The notes below the pieces were generated by a model. That model was not told where the DNA came from. It made no database searches and worked only from the letters and a program-made list of their open reading frames with translations. Below are positions 52,446-62,399 of a stretch of 64,000 bases of DNA, one piece after another. A program made the translations under genes and the position numbers. This DNA comes from Azolla caroliniana. Its lineage: Eukaryota > Polypodiophyta. The stretch spans positions 6,324,001-6,388,000 of the forward strand of contig JBHGNT010000020.1 of the NCBI GenBank assembly GCA_043228905.1. The letters are read 5' to 3'. Within the stretch, counting starts at the first letter, position 1; each line of letters starts with the position of its first letter.

Positions 52446-52498
52446 TGGTTAACACATAACACTCGATTATAACATCGTCATGTCAAGAGTTCGAATCT
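52446..52498 (+). promoter_or_regulatory. tRNA-like boxes in F LTRs, antisense
   Basis: TGGTTAACACA (52446) is a weak A box; AGTTCGAATCT (52488-52498) is a good B box, enclosed by a 7-bp stem GTCAAGA/TCTTGAC that runs into the LTR end. The second LTR copy is at 54003-54055. Confidence 0.5.
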
Positions 52499-52629
52499 TG
52501 ACATTATCACCCCTCCAATGATGCCCTTCCAAATCGTTTGTTGGCTTAAGGGGATCTTGCTGATGAAAATCTTAGATCACCTCCATAGTATTTTGTAAAT
52601 CGTAGACAAGGAGGAACCCTTCCACAAGA

Positions 52630-53430
52630 CGAGGTATTTAACGCCAACAGGCATGAGCGACCATGTGAGGTCCTCGCCTAGAATTGGAACACAAATATCA
52701 ACGGGTGTGAGCGATCATTTGTGGTCCTCACGGGGAGCATGAACACTAAGGGTCATGAGTAACCATGTGGGGTCCTTGCGGGGAACTGGAACGGTCCTCG
52801 CTGAGAGTTGGAACACAAACCCCAACGGGCGTGAGCAACCATGTTGTCCTCACCGAGAAATGGAACATGAACGAGTGAGTGACCATGTGGCCCTCACCGG
52901 GAACAAGAACACGAATGGGAGTAGTCAACCATGTGTGGTCCTCACCGAGAACTAGAACATGAACAACAACGGGCATGAGGAACCATGTCGGTCCTCACCG
53001 GGATCTGGAACACAAACAATAGTTGGAGTGAGTGACCATGTGTGGTCCTCACCGGAGACTGGAACATGAACACCAACGGGCATGAGAGACCATGTTGGTC
53101 CTCGCCGAGAGTTGGAACACGAACACCAATGGGCGTGAGCGACCATGTGTGGTCCTCACCGAGAACTGGAACATGAGCCATGGGCATGAGCGACCATGTC
53201 GATCCTCGCCGGGATGTGGAACATGAAAAATAACTGGAGTGAGCGACCATGTGCGGTCCTCACCGAAGACTGGAACACGAACGAGAGTGAGCGACCATGC
53301 GGCCCTCACCGCGCACAAGAACACGAACGGGCGTGAGCGACCATGCGGCCCTCACCGGGAACTGGAACACGAACACCAACGGGAGTGAGCGGCCTTGTGC
53401 GGCCCTCACCAGGAACTAGAACACAAACAT
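52630..53430. repeat. ~60-bp minisatellite inside F
   Basis: About 13-14 degenerate copies of a unit containing GAGCGACCATG, GGTCCTCACCG and GGAACACGAACACCAACGGG. Both strands stay open over parts of it, which explains the overlapping ORFs; these are unlikely to be genes. Confidence 0.8.
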
Positions 53431-54060
53431 GAACCGGAAAGAAACTAAAAAATAGAGACAATGATGAGGAGAAACTAAAAGCCAATGAAAATGATGAGAA
53501 GAAACTAGGAAATAGAAATGGCGAGGAAGATAGGAAATGAAGCGATGTAGATGATGGTACGGTGACGATGGTAACTCTAGAAGCAAGGGCGATGACGGAG
53601 ATGAGTGATGCTTCTAGTTGGAAGGTGAACAAACTGTCATAGACACACCAAGCGTGGACTAAGATAGAGCACAGATGATGAGGCTATGACGGAGCGATAA
53701 CGGAATGACACAAGAGCATAAAGATAGAGATGAAGATTAAGGAGAGAAGATGGGCGAAGTGAGAATACTAGATTGATATGTCCATGATTGGCGTTGTTCA
53801 CCTTGAATTCCTTCAAGGTGAACTCAACTATTTATACTAAGTGGCATGCATACCTATTGCACGCATGTGATACAATAGAGCATGTAGGCAGTAGGTACGC
53901 ATGCATGTGCCAAGTGTAAATAATACAAGGGAGAAATTATGCACAAGATGCTAGCTAAAACCTACAATGAGGAAGTATATACATGATTATATGCTAGATG
54001 TGTGGTTAACACATAACACTCGATTATAACATCGTCATGTCAAGAGTTCGAATCTTGACA

Positions 54061-54483
54061 TTGAGGGAGAGAAGTTGAAAGCTATATACAATCCTCTAAT
54101 GATAAGAGAAGAACTAGCTTGGCGGTGGTGGTGCTCAACTCGCAACAAAAAGGTGGAGGTTCGAGTTTTATCATCATCAAAAGATAGAAGGGAGGATTGT
54201 GGTCTACGATTAAGAAAGAGATGAGCGATTACCTTGTGAGACAAAGTTCGAAGGTTCAACGATGCTCATAATCATTTTGTAACTCTTTCATCAAATAATT
54301 ATAAAGTTCTTACATGCCCTCAAATATCATTTTACATCTTATCTTGTCATATCTTGTTGATCTTTGTTTACTACATCTCTACTCTTTCGTCTCTTCTGTC
54401 CAGAATCTTAGTGATTCCTTCCTCACTTTCACATTATCTTTTATCTGAGCAACGCTACGCTTCTAAGCAAGCCACGCCATGAC
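54061..54483. other. Flank of F with an orphan tRNA-like module
   Basis: No coding content. TAGCTTGGCGG (54115-54125) and GGTTCGAGTTT (54158-54168) form a further A/B-like pair at 43-nt spacing. It may belong to another LTR broken by F, or to the tail of the W LTR; I could not tell which. Confidence 0.4.
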
Positions 54484-54824
54484 ATATAGTCGAGTCCGCA
54501 TAGGTGAGGTCCGTGTCGAGCTTAGTATGGCTCATTATCATGATTGATTCGGTCGACTCTTGGGTAAAAGCATGCGAGTGGAAACACTATTATAGCTAAT
54601 TAGCTACCAAAAGGGCCACACCTAATTAGCTATTTGTTTAGCTAGTTTTTTGTGGGAAAATCATAAGGATGGTTTACGAAATTTTATGTGTTATTAGTTA
54701 AATACATGTCATTTTATTTATGAGAATACACAAATATTTGAACTTTGGTTTCTGACTTAGTGGAACTTGGGGAATAGTGCCATCATCTAAGGTCAACTTG
54801 AATGCCATCAAATTCTTGATAATC

Positions 54825-54964
54825 ATGAGTTCAAGTTCGAACTCCAAACAGATGGAGTACTCTGAGCATGAACGCAGACGAAGCTTCGACAACAGCACAA
54901 AAACTCTACGATCGACATTGCACCTTCAGAGCTACAACACACGACCAAGTCGATCCTCGTCCAG
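54825..54964 (+). CDS. Candidate first exon of an unidentified gene
   Basis: ATG at 54825, then a Ser/Arg-rich stretch (SKQMEYSEHERRRSFDN) ending at CCAG|GTATGT (54964). Joining to the acceptor TTTCTATTTCAG at 55452 keeps the frame (Arg then WLVPPYPRV). No family was recognised. The AT-rich region between them (54965-55452) looks like an intron with repeated TTACAAATTTCAG motifs. Confidence 0.45.
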
Positions 54965-55452
54965 GTATGTATTAGTTACATATTAAAAAAACTTTTTTTT
55001 TTCCTTTCTGATAACTGTCTGTAACTTTGATGTCTGTTCATCTTTCCCAAAACTCGAATAAGGTGAAATCATTGGAGTCCAAAACAAGGATGTCTCGAAG
55101 ATCGGGGTGTGGTAGTAGGTGTGTTTCTGATTGACAGAATTTCGTATTACGGTTGATTTCTGCTTTTAGTGATGATTAGGGTTTGTGTTTCCCTTAAGTG
55201 GTTTAGGGTTTCTGATTACAAATTTCAGTTTACAAGTTTCTGGTTACAAATTTCTAATTACAAATTTCAGATTACTGTCGCAATGTGTTGTAATTTTGCA
55301 CCAATTCTCATGACAAACTCTGATTAGGGTTTCTGATTTTTTAAGTGGTTGATTTCTAATATATGTTAAAAAGGACAGATTACAAATTTCAGATTACTGT
55401 CACAAACTTTTGTAATTTTGCACCAATTCTGATTACTGATTTTCTATTTCAG

Positions 55453-55859
55453 GTGGCTCGTTCCTCCCTATCCTAGAGTGTTGAACTTTGCAAAATTTTG
55501 CGAGACAAAGGAGGACTTTCACAACATATATGGTTTGTCGCTCGAGGGTATTGACCCTGCTGTTCTAACAGATAGATTGATTAGTGATGTAGACTAGATG
55601 TCAGTATATAAAGTGCCTAGAGTGAAAGCCAAGGTCAAGCTAAAGCATGCATGATCGGACCTGTACGATGGCTGCATGAGATTGCACCAGAAAGTACATC
55701 AAGAGATCCGGTCAACAACAAGTTGTCCGTTTCATTTGCTAGAGCTTTTGCATACAAGTATTGCAAAACAATGAAGGAATCTCGTGACCTTGAAATGTAC
55801 AGGGTAGCTCTGGCAATTTATGGTGAGGCATCAGTAGAAAGATGTCGGAAGATGGGGAG
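55453..55859 (+). pseudogene. Candidate second exon, broken by a stop and by element E
   Basis: The frame reads VLNFAKFCETKEDFHN and IDPAVLTDRLISDVD, then meets TAG at about 55595. Another frame is open from 55651 to the E insertion (FARAFAYKYC, LEMYRVALAIYGEASVE). Either a frameshifted exon or two exons are possible. The E duplication gggag is at 55855-55859. I do not recognise the protein. Confidence 0.4.
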
Positions 55860-56408
55860 TGTCGTGACTCTTGAGTAGGAAGCAGAGAGAGAGAGCGATG
55901 GCGATAGAGATAACGATAACGATAGAGATGGCGAGAGCGGTAGAGATAGCGATAGTGATAGAAAGGGAGTGAAAGATGGAGAGAGTGCGAGAGAGAGAAA
56001 AGTATAAGTGAGAGATAAGAAATGAGAATGCGATTATATTATGAGAAAGAAGATTACAAGGAGTAGGCTAAGGGCTAAAGACTGGTGTTGAACCGAATGA
56101 GTTGTGATGAGTGTATGGACTCTTATTTATAGGCCCTTATGGAGTATTCTAGAATGTTCTAGAATATTTTAGATATTTATGAATAATAATAATAATAAAT
56201 ATAATCATGAAATATTCAAGAACATTCTAGAATAATCTAGAATGTTCTAAATATCTCGTAATAACTAAACATATAATTATTATGATTACATCTCACATAT
56301 GTTATTACAATGGTTAAAGTACAATATGTAAACCAAGAGGTTATGGGTTCGATTCCTGGTTCGCCAAGATGAATGTCATGATAAGCCAAGATGTATGTCT
56401 TCATGACA
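55860..56408 (-). repeat. E 3' LTR
   Basis: 549 bp, minus-strand TGTCATGAAG to GTCACGACA, after the polypurine tract GAAAAGGGGGGATAA. It holds GATAGA/GAGAGA repeats (~55882-56000), TTCTAGAAT motifs and an antisense tRNA-like pair at 56303-56356. Confidence 0.92.
56303..56356 (+). promoter_or_regulatory. tRNA-like A/B box pair in E 3' LTR, antisense
   Basis: TATTACAATGG (56303-56313) is one base off the A box, and GGTTCGATTCC (56346-56356) is an exact B box. The starts are 43 nt apart. A transcript from here would run antisense into the E integrase. The 5' LTR copy (61347-61400) points outward into the host gene. Confidence 0.65.
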
Positions 56409-57588
56409 TTATCCCCCCTTTTCGATGACGAGTTGCACGAGTCGGAAGAAAAGAGTTCAGACTTGGTTTATGAGGATATTGGTTGTGAAATGCAACAACC
56501 ATGTCGGAGGCATTGGCAAGATGTTCGGCAGGCTCCCATGTTCGATCATTAGGTGTATAGCCTAACCAATCAACCAAGTAGTATAGTTTGTTGCGAATGA
56601 TCTTGGAGTCGAGGATAGCGGCAACCTCATATTCAGAGCCATTGGAAACGTCAATTGGAGGTGGGGGAGGTGTAACATGACCCGGAATAGAGCTCGTTGT
56701 GTAAGGCTCCAAAAGTGAAACATGGAAGACCGGGTGAAGACGCATATGAGGAGGAAGATCAAGACGAAATGTCACATCATTGATCTTACCACTTATGACA
56801 TATGGGCCAAAACGTTGATAATCCAATTTGTAGCAAGGTCGGGTCGTTTTAATGCTACCTTGTAAGAGCCATACACGATCGCCTACTTGAAATGTAGTCG
56901 ATGAATCACGCCGATGACGGTCAGCAATCTTCTTTTGAGTGTTTTGGGCTTCACATAAATGATGCAAAAGCATATCCTGAACTTCTTGGAGTCGAGTGAG
57001 CCGATCTTCAGCAGCTGGGTTTTTTGGGAGTTCAGGATGTTCAAGCATCGTCCAACGAGGATGGTACCCAATGTTTGCAAAAAATGGAGAATATCCAGTA
57101 GAAGAATGCTCGGAGTTGTTATAAGCAAATTCTGCCAAAGGTAGTAAATCCACCCAATCATCTTGTTCATAGTTGACAAAACAACGTAGATATTGCTCGA
57201 CTGTTTGGTTGGTGCGCTCACTCTGCCCATTAGTCTCTGGATGGTAGCCGGAAGAGAGTTTACAAGAAGTATGTAAGAGTCTGAACATGTGCCGCCAAAA
57301 TTTCGAGATGAATTGGGGACCCCGATCACTGATAATATCATCCGGAAGACCATGATGGCGAAACACCTCCCGCATGAGTAAATCAGCTGTCTCTTGACTA
57401 GTAATGGTCTTTGTGCATGGAAGGAAATGTGCCATCTTCGTAAAACGATCGACAACAGTGAGAATCGAATCAAATCCCTTGGAAGGTGGAAGATCCGTAA
57501 TAAAGTCCAAGGAAATAGATTTCCATGGGCTCTCCGGAATAGGCATTGGCTGTAATAAGCCATATGGATGATGTCGAGGCTTTTTTGA
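56409..57588 (-). CDS. pol: E integrase core, GPY/F module and chromodomain
   Basis: Follows a single TGA (57589-57591) that ends the upstream frame; both sides are in one frame, so this looks like one CGA-to-TGA change. Integrase has D (SLDFITDLPPSKG), D (IISDRGPQF) and E (YHPETNGQSERTNQT), then FGPYVISGKI. The C-terminal chromodomain reads YEVAAILDSKI, YYLVDWLGY, RTWEPAEHL, with the aromatic residues used for histone-tail reading. In chromoviruses this domain steers integration to marked chromatin. Confidence 0.92.
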
Positions 57589-60006
57589 TCAGCAACATGT
57601 ATCACAGCTACGAACATAATCCGTAACAAAATGGCGAAGCCGTGGCCACCAATATCGGCGAGAAATCAACTCAAAAGTCTTGTGGATGCCGAAGTGTCCC
57701 GCCATTGGTGTGTCATGACATTGTTGCATGACTTTGAGTCGAGAAGGACCGTCAGGCACATACAAGAGAGTTTGTCGAAAAAGTAACCCATCATGCCAAC
57801 TAAACTGGGTGTAGTCTAGACGAGGATTTTGAGTTTGGGAGCTAGATGCACGATTTGGGATAATATGGCTCAAAACCTCTTGGGCGAACGCATCAGTCGC
57901 AATCTGCTCACGAATGGAATCAAGAAGCCTTGAATCTCCCGGTGTGTTGATGGTATGCATTGCCATTATTCGTAGACGATCAGGACCTAAGAGGATTTGC
58001 TTTTGGCTTTCAAATGCGGCCTCTCCAGGTTGAAGTTCCATATACGAACGTCTAGATAAAGCATCTGCTTTTCCTTGTTGCATCCCAGGGCGATATAGAA
58101 TTACAAAATCGAAACGAGTTAAGAACTGCGCCCAACGAGCTTGTCGTCGATTCAAGACTCGAGCACTTTGAAAGTATGTTAGATTTTTATGATCATTGTA
58201 GACAATAATCTGCTGAGAAGAACCCTCCAGAAAATGACGCCATTGTTGAAAAGAATCCACAATGGCAAGAAGCTCTTTGTCGTGAATCTCATAGTTGATT
58301 TCTGCGGCTTCAAATTTTCGTGAGTGAAAAGCCACCGGGTGCAGTTCACCATCATCACCAATTTGGGATAGTACACTTCCGAGTGCGAAATCCGATGCAT
58401 CAGCTTCAAGTATAAAGCGCCTCATTGGATCGACATGGATTAAGATTGGTGCGGATGTAAATGCTTGCTTTAAACCCTCAAATGCAGAGTTCGCATCTAT
58501 ACTCCATACAAATGATCGATTCTTGTGCGTCAGTTGAGTGAGGGGCAACACAATTTTTGAATAGTCTTTGATGAACTTGCGATAAAAATTTGCGAACCCC
58601 AAAAAACATTGCACATCTCGCACGGACTGTGGTGTTTGCCAATCCAAAATTGTTTGAACCTTTGATGGATCCATAGAGATGCCATTTGAAGAGACTATGT
58701 ACCCCAAAAACTCCACTTGACGTTGGTCGAAACTACACTTCTCCAATTTTGCATAGAGACCATACTCTCGTAGCCGTTGCAAAACTTGGCGAACATGTAT
58801 ATCATGTTCTTCTTGAGTTTTTGAGTAGATCAAGATATCATCCAGGTAAACAATGATGAAGATATCGAGGAAGTCTCGAAAAATATCATTCGCCATATGT
58901 TGGAAGACTGCTGGTGCATTCGTGAGGCCAAAAGGCATCACTGTGTACTCAAAATGACCATAGCGAGTGCGGAACGCCGTCTTCCATTCATCCCCAGGAC
59001 GAATTCGAACAAGGTTGTAGGCACCTCGAAGATCTAACTTCGTGAAATACTTTGCTTCACTGAGGCGTTCTAGAAGGCTTGAGATCAATGGGAGAGCATA
59101 TCGGTTTCTAACGGTCACTTTATTCAAGCCTCGATAATCCACGACCATACGAAGCATACCATCTTTCTTCTTAACGAAAAAGATGGGTGCACTAGCAGGA
59201 GATTTTGAATGTTGGATAAAACCATTTGCCAAGTTCTCATTGATATATTCTCGAAGAACCTCTAACTCCGTGGGCGAAAGATTATAAATTGGTCCCCATG
59301 GAGGCTCTTTTCCTGGCTGCAAATCAATTGGGCAATCATATGGTCGATGCTCTGGTAGTCTATTAGCCTTCACCTTATCGAACACATCGGAGAATTCTAT
59401 GTACTTCTTTGGTAGTTGGACCCCCAATTCTTGTGAGCTAGATGAGGGAGTTGCTAAAACCGCAAATACCATCATGTCTTCCTTTCTTCCATCCTCTCGT
59501 AATTGATGTATAGAGATTGTTGAAATTGTGGGGGATCCTAGATCCTTAGTTGGAGCTTCAAGAGACTTGGATTGTACGGTGACCTCTTCAATAGTTCTTT
59601 TTCTCCAATCAATGGTTGGGTTATGTAACTCAAACCAAGGAAGACCAAGAACTAGAGAGTGCTCCGGACTACTAATGATGTTAAATGAGATGACACTAGC
59701 CAAATTACCTAGGACTACACGAATTGGTTCAGACTCTTCGACTATATCTCCTGATGCTATAGGGCGACCATCGATGACTCCTACAGCTACTGGGTTTGGG
59801 AGTTTTTTCAAGATGATGTTTTGAGTCAATGCAAACTCGCGATCCATGAAACAAGAATTGGCTCCGGAATCTAGGAGGGCAAAGGCTAGGGCGCGATGAC
59901 CTGTAGATGTGCTAAGCTCGACTTGTGCAGAAAAAACTCTACTAACTTGATTTGATGAAATGGAACCACAACTAGGTACTGACTCTACATAACTAGGATG
60001 GTCCAA
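57589..60006 (-). CDS. pol: E protease, reverse transcriptase, RNase H, integrase finger
   Basis: 805 codons, with the frame open upstream to the gag overlap. Protease: LLDSGANSCFMD. RT: VDYRGLNKVTVRN, PFGLTNAPAVFQ, catalytic VYLDDILIYS. RNase H: LEADASDFALGSVLSQ, YNDHKNLTYFQ. HHCC finger: H and H in HFGIHKTFELI, ending RSCDTCC. No internal stop. It lies in the -1 frame relative to gag, with a slippery heptamer just before the gag stop. Confidence 0.93.
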   Translation of the reverse strand: MDHPSYVESVPSCGSISSNQVSRVFSAQVELSTSTGHRALAFALLDSGANSCFMDREFALTQNIILKKLPNPVAVGVIDGRPIASGDIVEESEPIRVVLGNLASVISFNIISSPEHSLVLGLPWFELHNPTIDWRKRTIEEVTVQSKSLEAPTKDLGSPTISTISIHQLREDGRKEDMMVFAVLATPSSSSQELGVQLPKKYIEFSDVFDKVKANRLPEHRPYDCPIDLQPGKEPPWGPIYNLSPTELEVLREYINENLANGFIQHSKSPASAPIFFVKKKDGMLRMVVDYRGLNKVTVRNRYALPLISSLLERLSEAKYFTKLDLRGAYNLVRIRPGDEWKTAFRTRYGHFEYTVMPFGLTNAPAVFQHMANDIFRDFLDIFIIVYLDDILIYSKTQEEHDIHVRQVLQRLREYGLYAKLEKCSFDQRQVEFLGYIVSSNGISMDPSKVQTILDWQTPQSVRDVQCFLGFANFYRKFIKDYSKIVLPLTQLTHKNRSFVWSIDANSAFEGLKQAFTSAPILIHVDPMRRFILEADASDFALGSVLSQIGDDGELHPVAFHSRKFEAAEINYEIHDKELLAIVDSFQQWRHFLEGSSQQIIVYNDHKNLTYFQSARVLNRRQARWAQFLTRFDFVILYRPGMQQGKADALSRRSYMELQPGEAAFESQKQILLGPDRLRIMAMHTINTPGDSRLLDSIREQIATDAFAQEVLSHIIPNRASSSQTQNPRLDYTQFSWHDGLLFRQTLLYVPDGPSRLKVMQQCHDTPMAGHFGIHKTFELISRRYWWPRLRHFVTDYVRSCDTCC

Positions 60007-60032
60007 CCAAATGGCTCCTATTTTGGCCGGAC

Positions 60033-60903
60033 TTATTCGTTTAACACATCCTCTAATTGACTCAAGACATCAAATCTATTCTCATGGCATGGGCTAGTAG
60101 GCTTAGTACTTAAGTTATTAGAAGTGATAGTAGAACTTGATGTAGGGTTGTCATGTGCACTTACTTGGTAAACTTGACGCCTGGGTTTATGTGGACAATT
60201 CACAGCTATATGTCCTGGACCACCACAGTAGAGGCATAGGCGATGCGCCCGACGTCGTTGTTTCTCAGCATCTGATAAGGGCCCTCGACGTTGTGTCGAC
60301 TCTATTTCCATCGGAGTGGGACCATCCCTCGTAACGGGTCTAGAACCTTGTGGCGGTGTGGCGACTATAGAAGCGTATGTCTGTTCCGGTTGGCGGCGTA
60401 ACATTTGTTGACGTTCAGAACGTCGCTCAAATAGGCGATTATCACATCGCACAGCTCGGCTAATAGCTTCAGTAAGAGACTTTGGATCTTCATGGAAAGT
60501 AAGAAGAAGATCTTTGACATCGTTACGCAAACCCTGACGGAATTGATCCATTAAGGTTGCCTCATCCCAAGGGATGTCGCATGCCAAGAGACGGAAATCT
60601 GCGGCATAAGCTGAAGCGGGACGATCTCCTTGTCGGAGTCTTCGAATCTTGTTTATTGCAGTCCTAGTGCTATCCGTATCTCCAAAACTAGCTTGAAACT
60701 CCTTAACGAATGCCTCGAAATCCTCCAGTAATGGTGATTTCTTCTCAAGAAGTGGTGCAAACCATGCTAACGCTGTACCGCTTAGCAAGGTTCCTATTAA
60801 TCCCACACGGGCAGCATCAGTTGGATACCAATTGGGATGTAACTGAATCACCAAACGAACTTGATTCAGGAAACCTCGAAAGAGAGATCTGGTACCATCA
60901 AAC
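60033..60903 (-). CDS. gag: E Gag, N-terminally truncated
   Basis: The frame is open from the LTR edge at 60903 (FDGTRSLFRGFLNQVRL) to the stop at 60033. The capsid segment (ALAWFAPLLEKKS, FGDTDSTRTAINKIRRLRQG) and a knuckle CLYCGGPGHIAVNC (~60185-60230) are present. There is no ATG before the capsid. A full chromovirus Gag would have an N-terminal part and a leader with a PBS, which are missing. It resembles Gag of plant and fungal chromoviruses. Confidence 0.88.
60039..60045 (-). promoter_or_regulatory. Candidate -1 frameshift site between E gag and pol
   Basis: The minus-strand heptamer GTTAAAC is phased G TTA AAC in the gag frame, one codon before the gag stop TAA (60033-60035). A -1 slip enters the pol frame, which is open from here. 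The same heptamer type is used by known -1 frameshift signals. Downstream structure was not checked. Confidence 0.6.
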
Positions 60904-61452
60904 TGTCGTGACTCTTGAGTAGGAAGCAGAGAGAGAGAGCGATGGCGATAGAGATAACGATAACGATAGAGATGGCGAGAGCGGTAGAGATAGCGATAGT
61001 GATAGAAAGGGAGTGAAAGATGGAGAGAGTGCGAGAGAGAGAAAAGTATAAGTGAGAGATAAGAAATGGGAATGCGATTATATTATGAGAAAGAAGATTA
61101 CAAGGAGTAGGCTAAGGGCTAAAGACTGGTGTTGAACCGAATGAGTTGTGATGAGTGTATGGACTCTTATTTATAGGCCCTTATGGAGTATTCTAGAATG
61201 TTCTAGAATATTTTAGATATTTATGAATAATAATAATAATAAATATAATCATGAAATATTCAAGAACATTCTAGAATAATCTAGAATGTTCTAAATATCT
61301 CGTAATAACTAAACATATAATTATTATGATTACATCTCACATATGTTATTACAATGGTTAAAGTACAATATGTAAACCAAGAGGTTATGGGTTCGATTCC
61401 TGGTTCGCCAAGATGAATGTCATGATAAGCCAAGATGTATGTCTTCATGACA
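60904..61452 (-). repeat. E 5' LTR
   Basis: 549 bp, matching 55860-56408 with one noticed difference (AAATGGGAAT versus AAATGAGAAT). Its antisense tRNA-like pair is at 61347-61400. It abuts gag coding sequence directly. Confidence 0.92.
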
Positions 61453-61639
61453 GGGAGCTTGCAATAAAAAATGACATGATTTTGGAGCATGGCAGTTCAT
61501 GATGCAACTGCCGACTCCCAACAAACCCGCAAGTATACGCCACACCGACACACAATGAAAGCCAATGTCGATGATACAGGTGAGACATTGATTAGCTATA
61601 GGCTAAAAAAATGTCCATAAAGCTTGTGAGACATTGGAG

Positions 61640-61732
61640 GTTTTTAAGACTGATTTAGAGAAAGCAACATTGGCTGCTATGATGGAGAGCAAAGTCACTT
61701 TGGCAGTTACAACAACTAGAAATAAGATTCAG
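61640..61732 (+). CDS. Candidate exon (5' boundary unresolved)
   Basis: The frame reads ETLEVFKTDLEKATLAAMM and ends AAGATTCAG|GTACC at 61732, phase 0. It joins in frame to the exon at 61815. Confidence 0.45.
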
Positions 61733-61814
61733 GTACCAATTGTTTTGCTAGTATGTAAAATGTTATAAATAACTTGTACATGAAAATGTGCTACTGAGGC
61801 ATTATCTAGAATAG

Positions 61815-61958
61815 GCTGCTCAATATGAGCTTGAAATTGAGGGGTCGTTGGATCCTCAACGGCAAATTCAACTACAAACAGAGATCCAAGTTCTTTCAAT
61901 GAAGCTGAACCTTCTAGGTCTAAATACTGTCGTTGATTACAATTTGGACAAGCTACAA
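61815..61958 (+). CDS. Candidate exon, 48 codons
   Basis: Acceptor ATAG|GCTGCT and donor CTACAA|GTAAGT bound exactly 144 nt that are open in phase 0 (AAQYELEIEGSLDPQRQIQ, VLSMKLNLLG). It is helical, possibly coiled coil. The function is not recognised. Confidence 0.5.
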
Positions 61959-62066
61959 GTAAGTTAATGATTCTTGTTTCTTGTTGTTGTATCTTCCTCA
62001 TTAAGGAATAATTAATTGGTAAATGTCTCGACTGCGTTGAAGGAACAATAGTCCCATCAAGAACAG

Positions 62067-62376
62067 GTAGTTAGCTTCCTTAAGAAGCAACTACATTTTG
62101 CGGAGGGGATGGTAAGGAGCAGACAAAAATTGGACCTGAACATTCTTGCTCCCTTACCAAATGAAGGAGAACCAGGAAACGATATATTGACTGTTAAAGC
62201 ACGTTGCATCGCTTGTGGATTACGTGTAGAGGACAAATCTGCTACTCTATTGATTCACCTACAACCATCTCAGCACACATACCATATCGTTTGTTTTCAA
62301 TATGCCTATCGCATTGCTGCATTCTGTTTGGGGGATTGTAGTACAACACTCCCAGATGAGTGGAGAAAACTAACAG
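62067..62376 (+). CDS. Candidate exon with Cys/His pairs
   Basis: Acceptor GAACAG|GTAGTT and donor TAACAG|GTAAAA. Open in frame with the two exons before it: VSFLKKQLHFAEGM, then LNILAPLPNEGEPG, then CIACGL and HTYHIVCF, whose Cys/His spacing could bind zinc. The C-terminal end is PDEWRKLT. I cannot name the family. Consistent phase across three exons and ordinary splice signals argue for a real or only recently dead gene. Confidence 0.5.
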
Positions 62377-62399
62377 GTAAAATTGTTGCTTGTAACCAT

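Larger units (their letters stand above)
52078..54060 (-). mobile_element. Element F: small non-autonomous LTR element with minisatellite
   Basis: 1,983 bp with two 426-bp LTRs (52078-52503 and 53635-54060). A purine tract (minus GGAGGGGTGATAA) adjoins the lower LTR, so the element reads on the minus strand. The 1,131-bp interior has no protein domain, only a roughly 60-bp tandem repeat. LTR ends are TGTCAAG and CCGTGACA. The roughly eleven LTR differences I noticed are all transitions. The flanks aagag and ttgag do not form a clean duplication. It is chromovirus-E-like in LTR layout, so E-type enzymes may have moved it (inference). Confidence 0.8.
55860..61452 (-). mobile_element. Element E: young chromovirus (Ty3 with chromodomain)
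   Basis: 5,593 bp with two 549-bp LTRs (55860-56408 and 60904-61452) that I read as differing at one site. The target duplication is gggag (55855-55859 and 61453-61457). The order on the minus strand is gag, protease-RT-RNaseH-integrase, chromodomain. The gag reading frame starts directly at the LTR, with no leader or start codon, so this copy is probably not autonomous although it inserted recently. Confidence 0.92.

Noticed and set aside
52630-53430. Repeat array that could be mistaken for a CRISPR or a repeat-protein gene
   Set aside because: Units are degenerate, with no constant repeat and variable spacers, and both strands are open only because of composition. It lies between LTRs as the interior of a non-autonomous element.
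52073-54065. aagag/ttgag as the F target duplication
   Set aside because: Two of five bases differ, and the W LTR could not be rejoined convincingly across F.
56303-56375. Genuine tRNA gene in the E LTR
   Set aside because: A and B boxes are good, but I could not fold an acceptor stem or a convincing anticodon arm. Called tRNA-like only.
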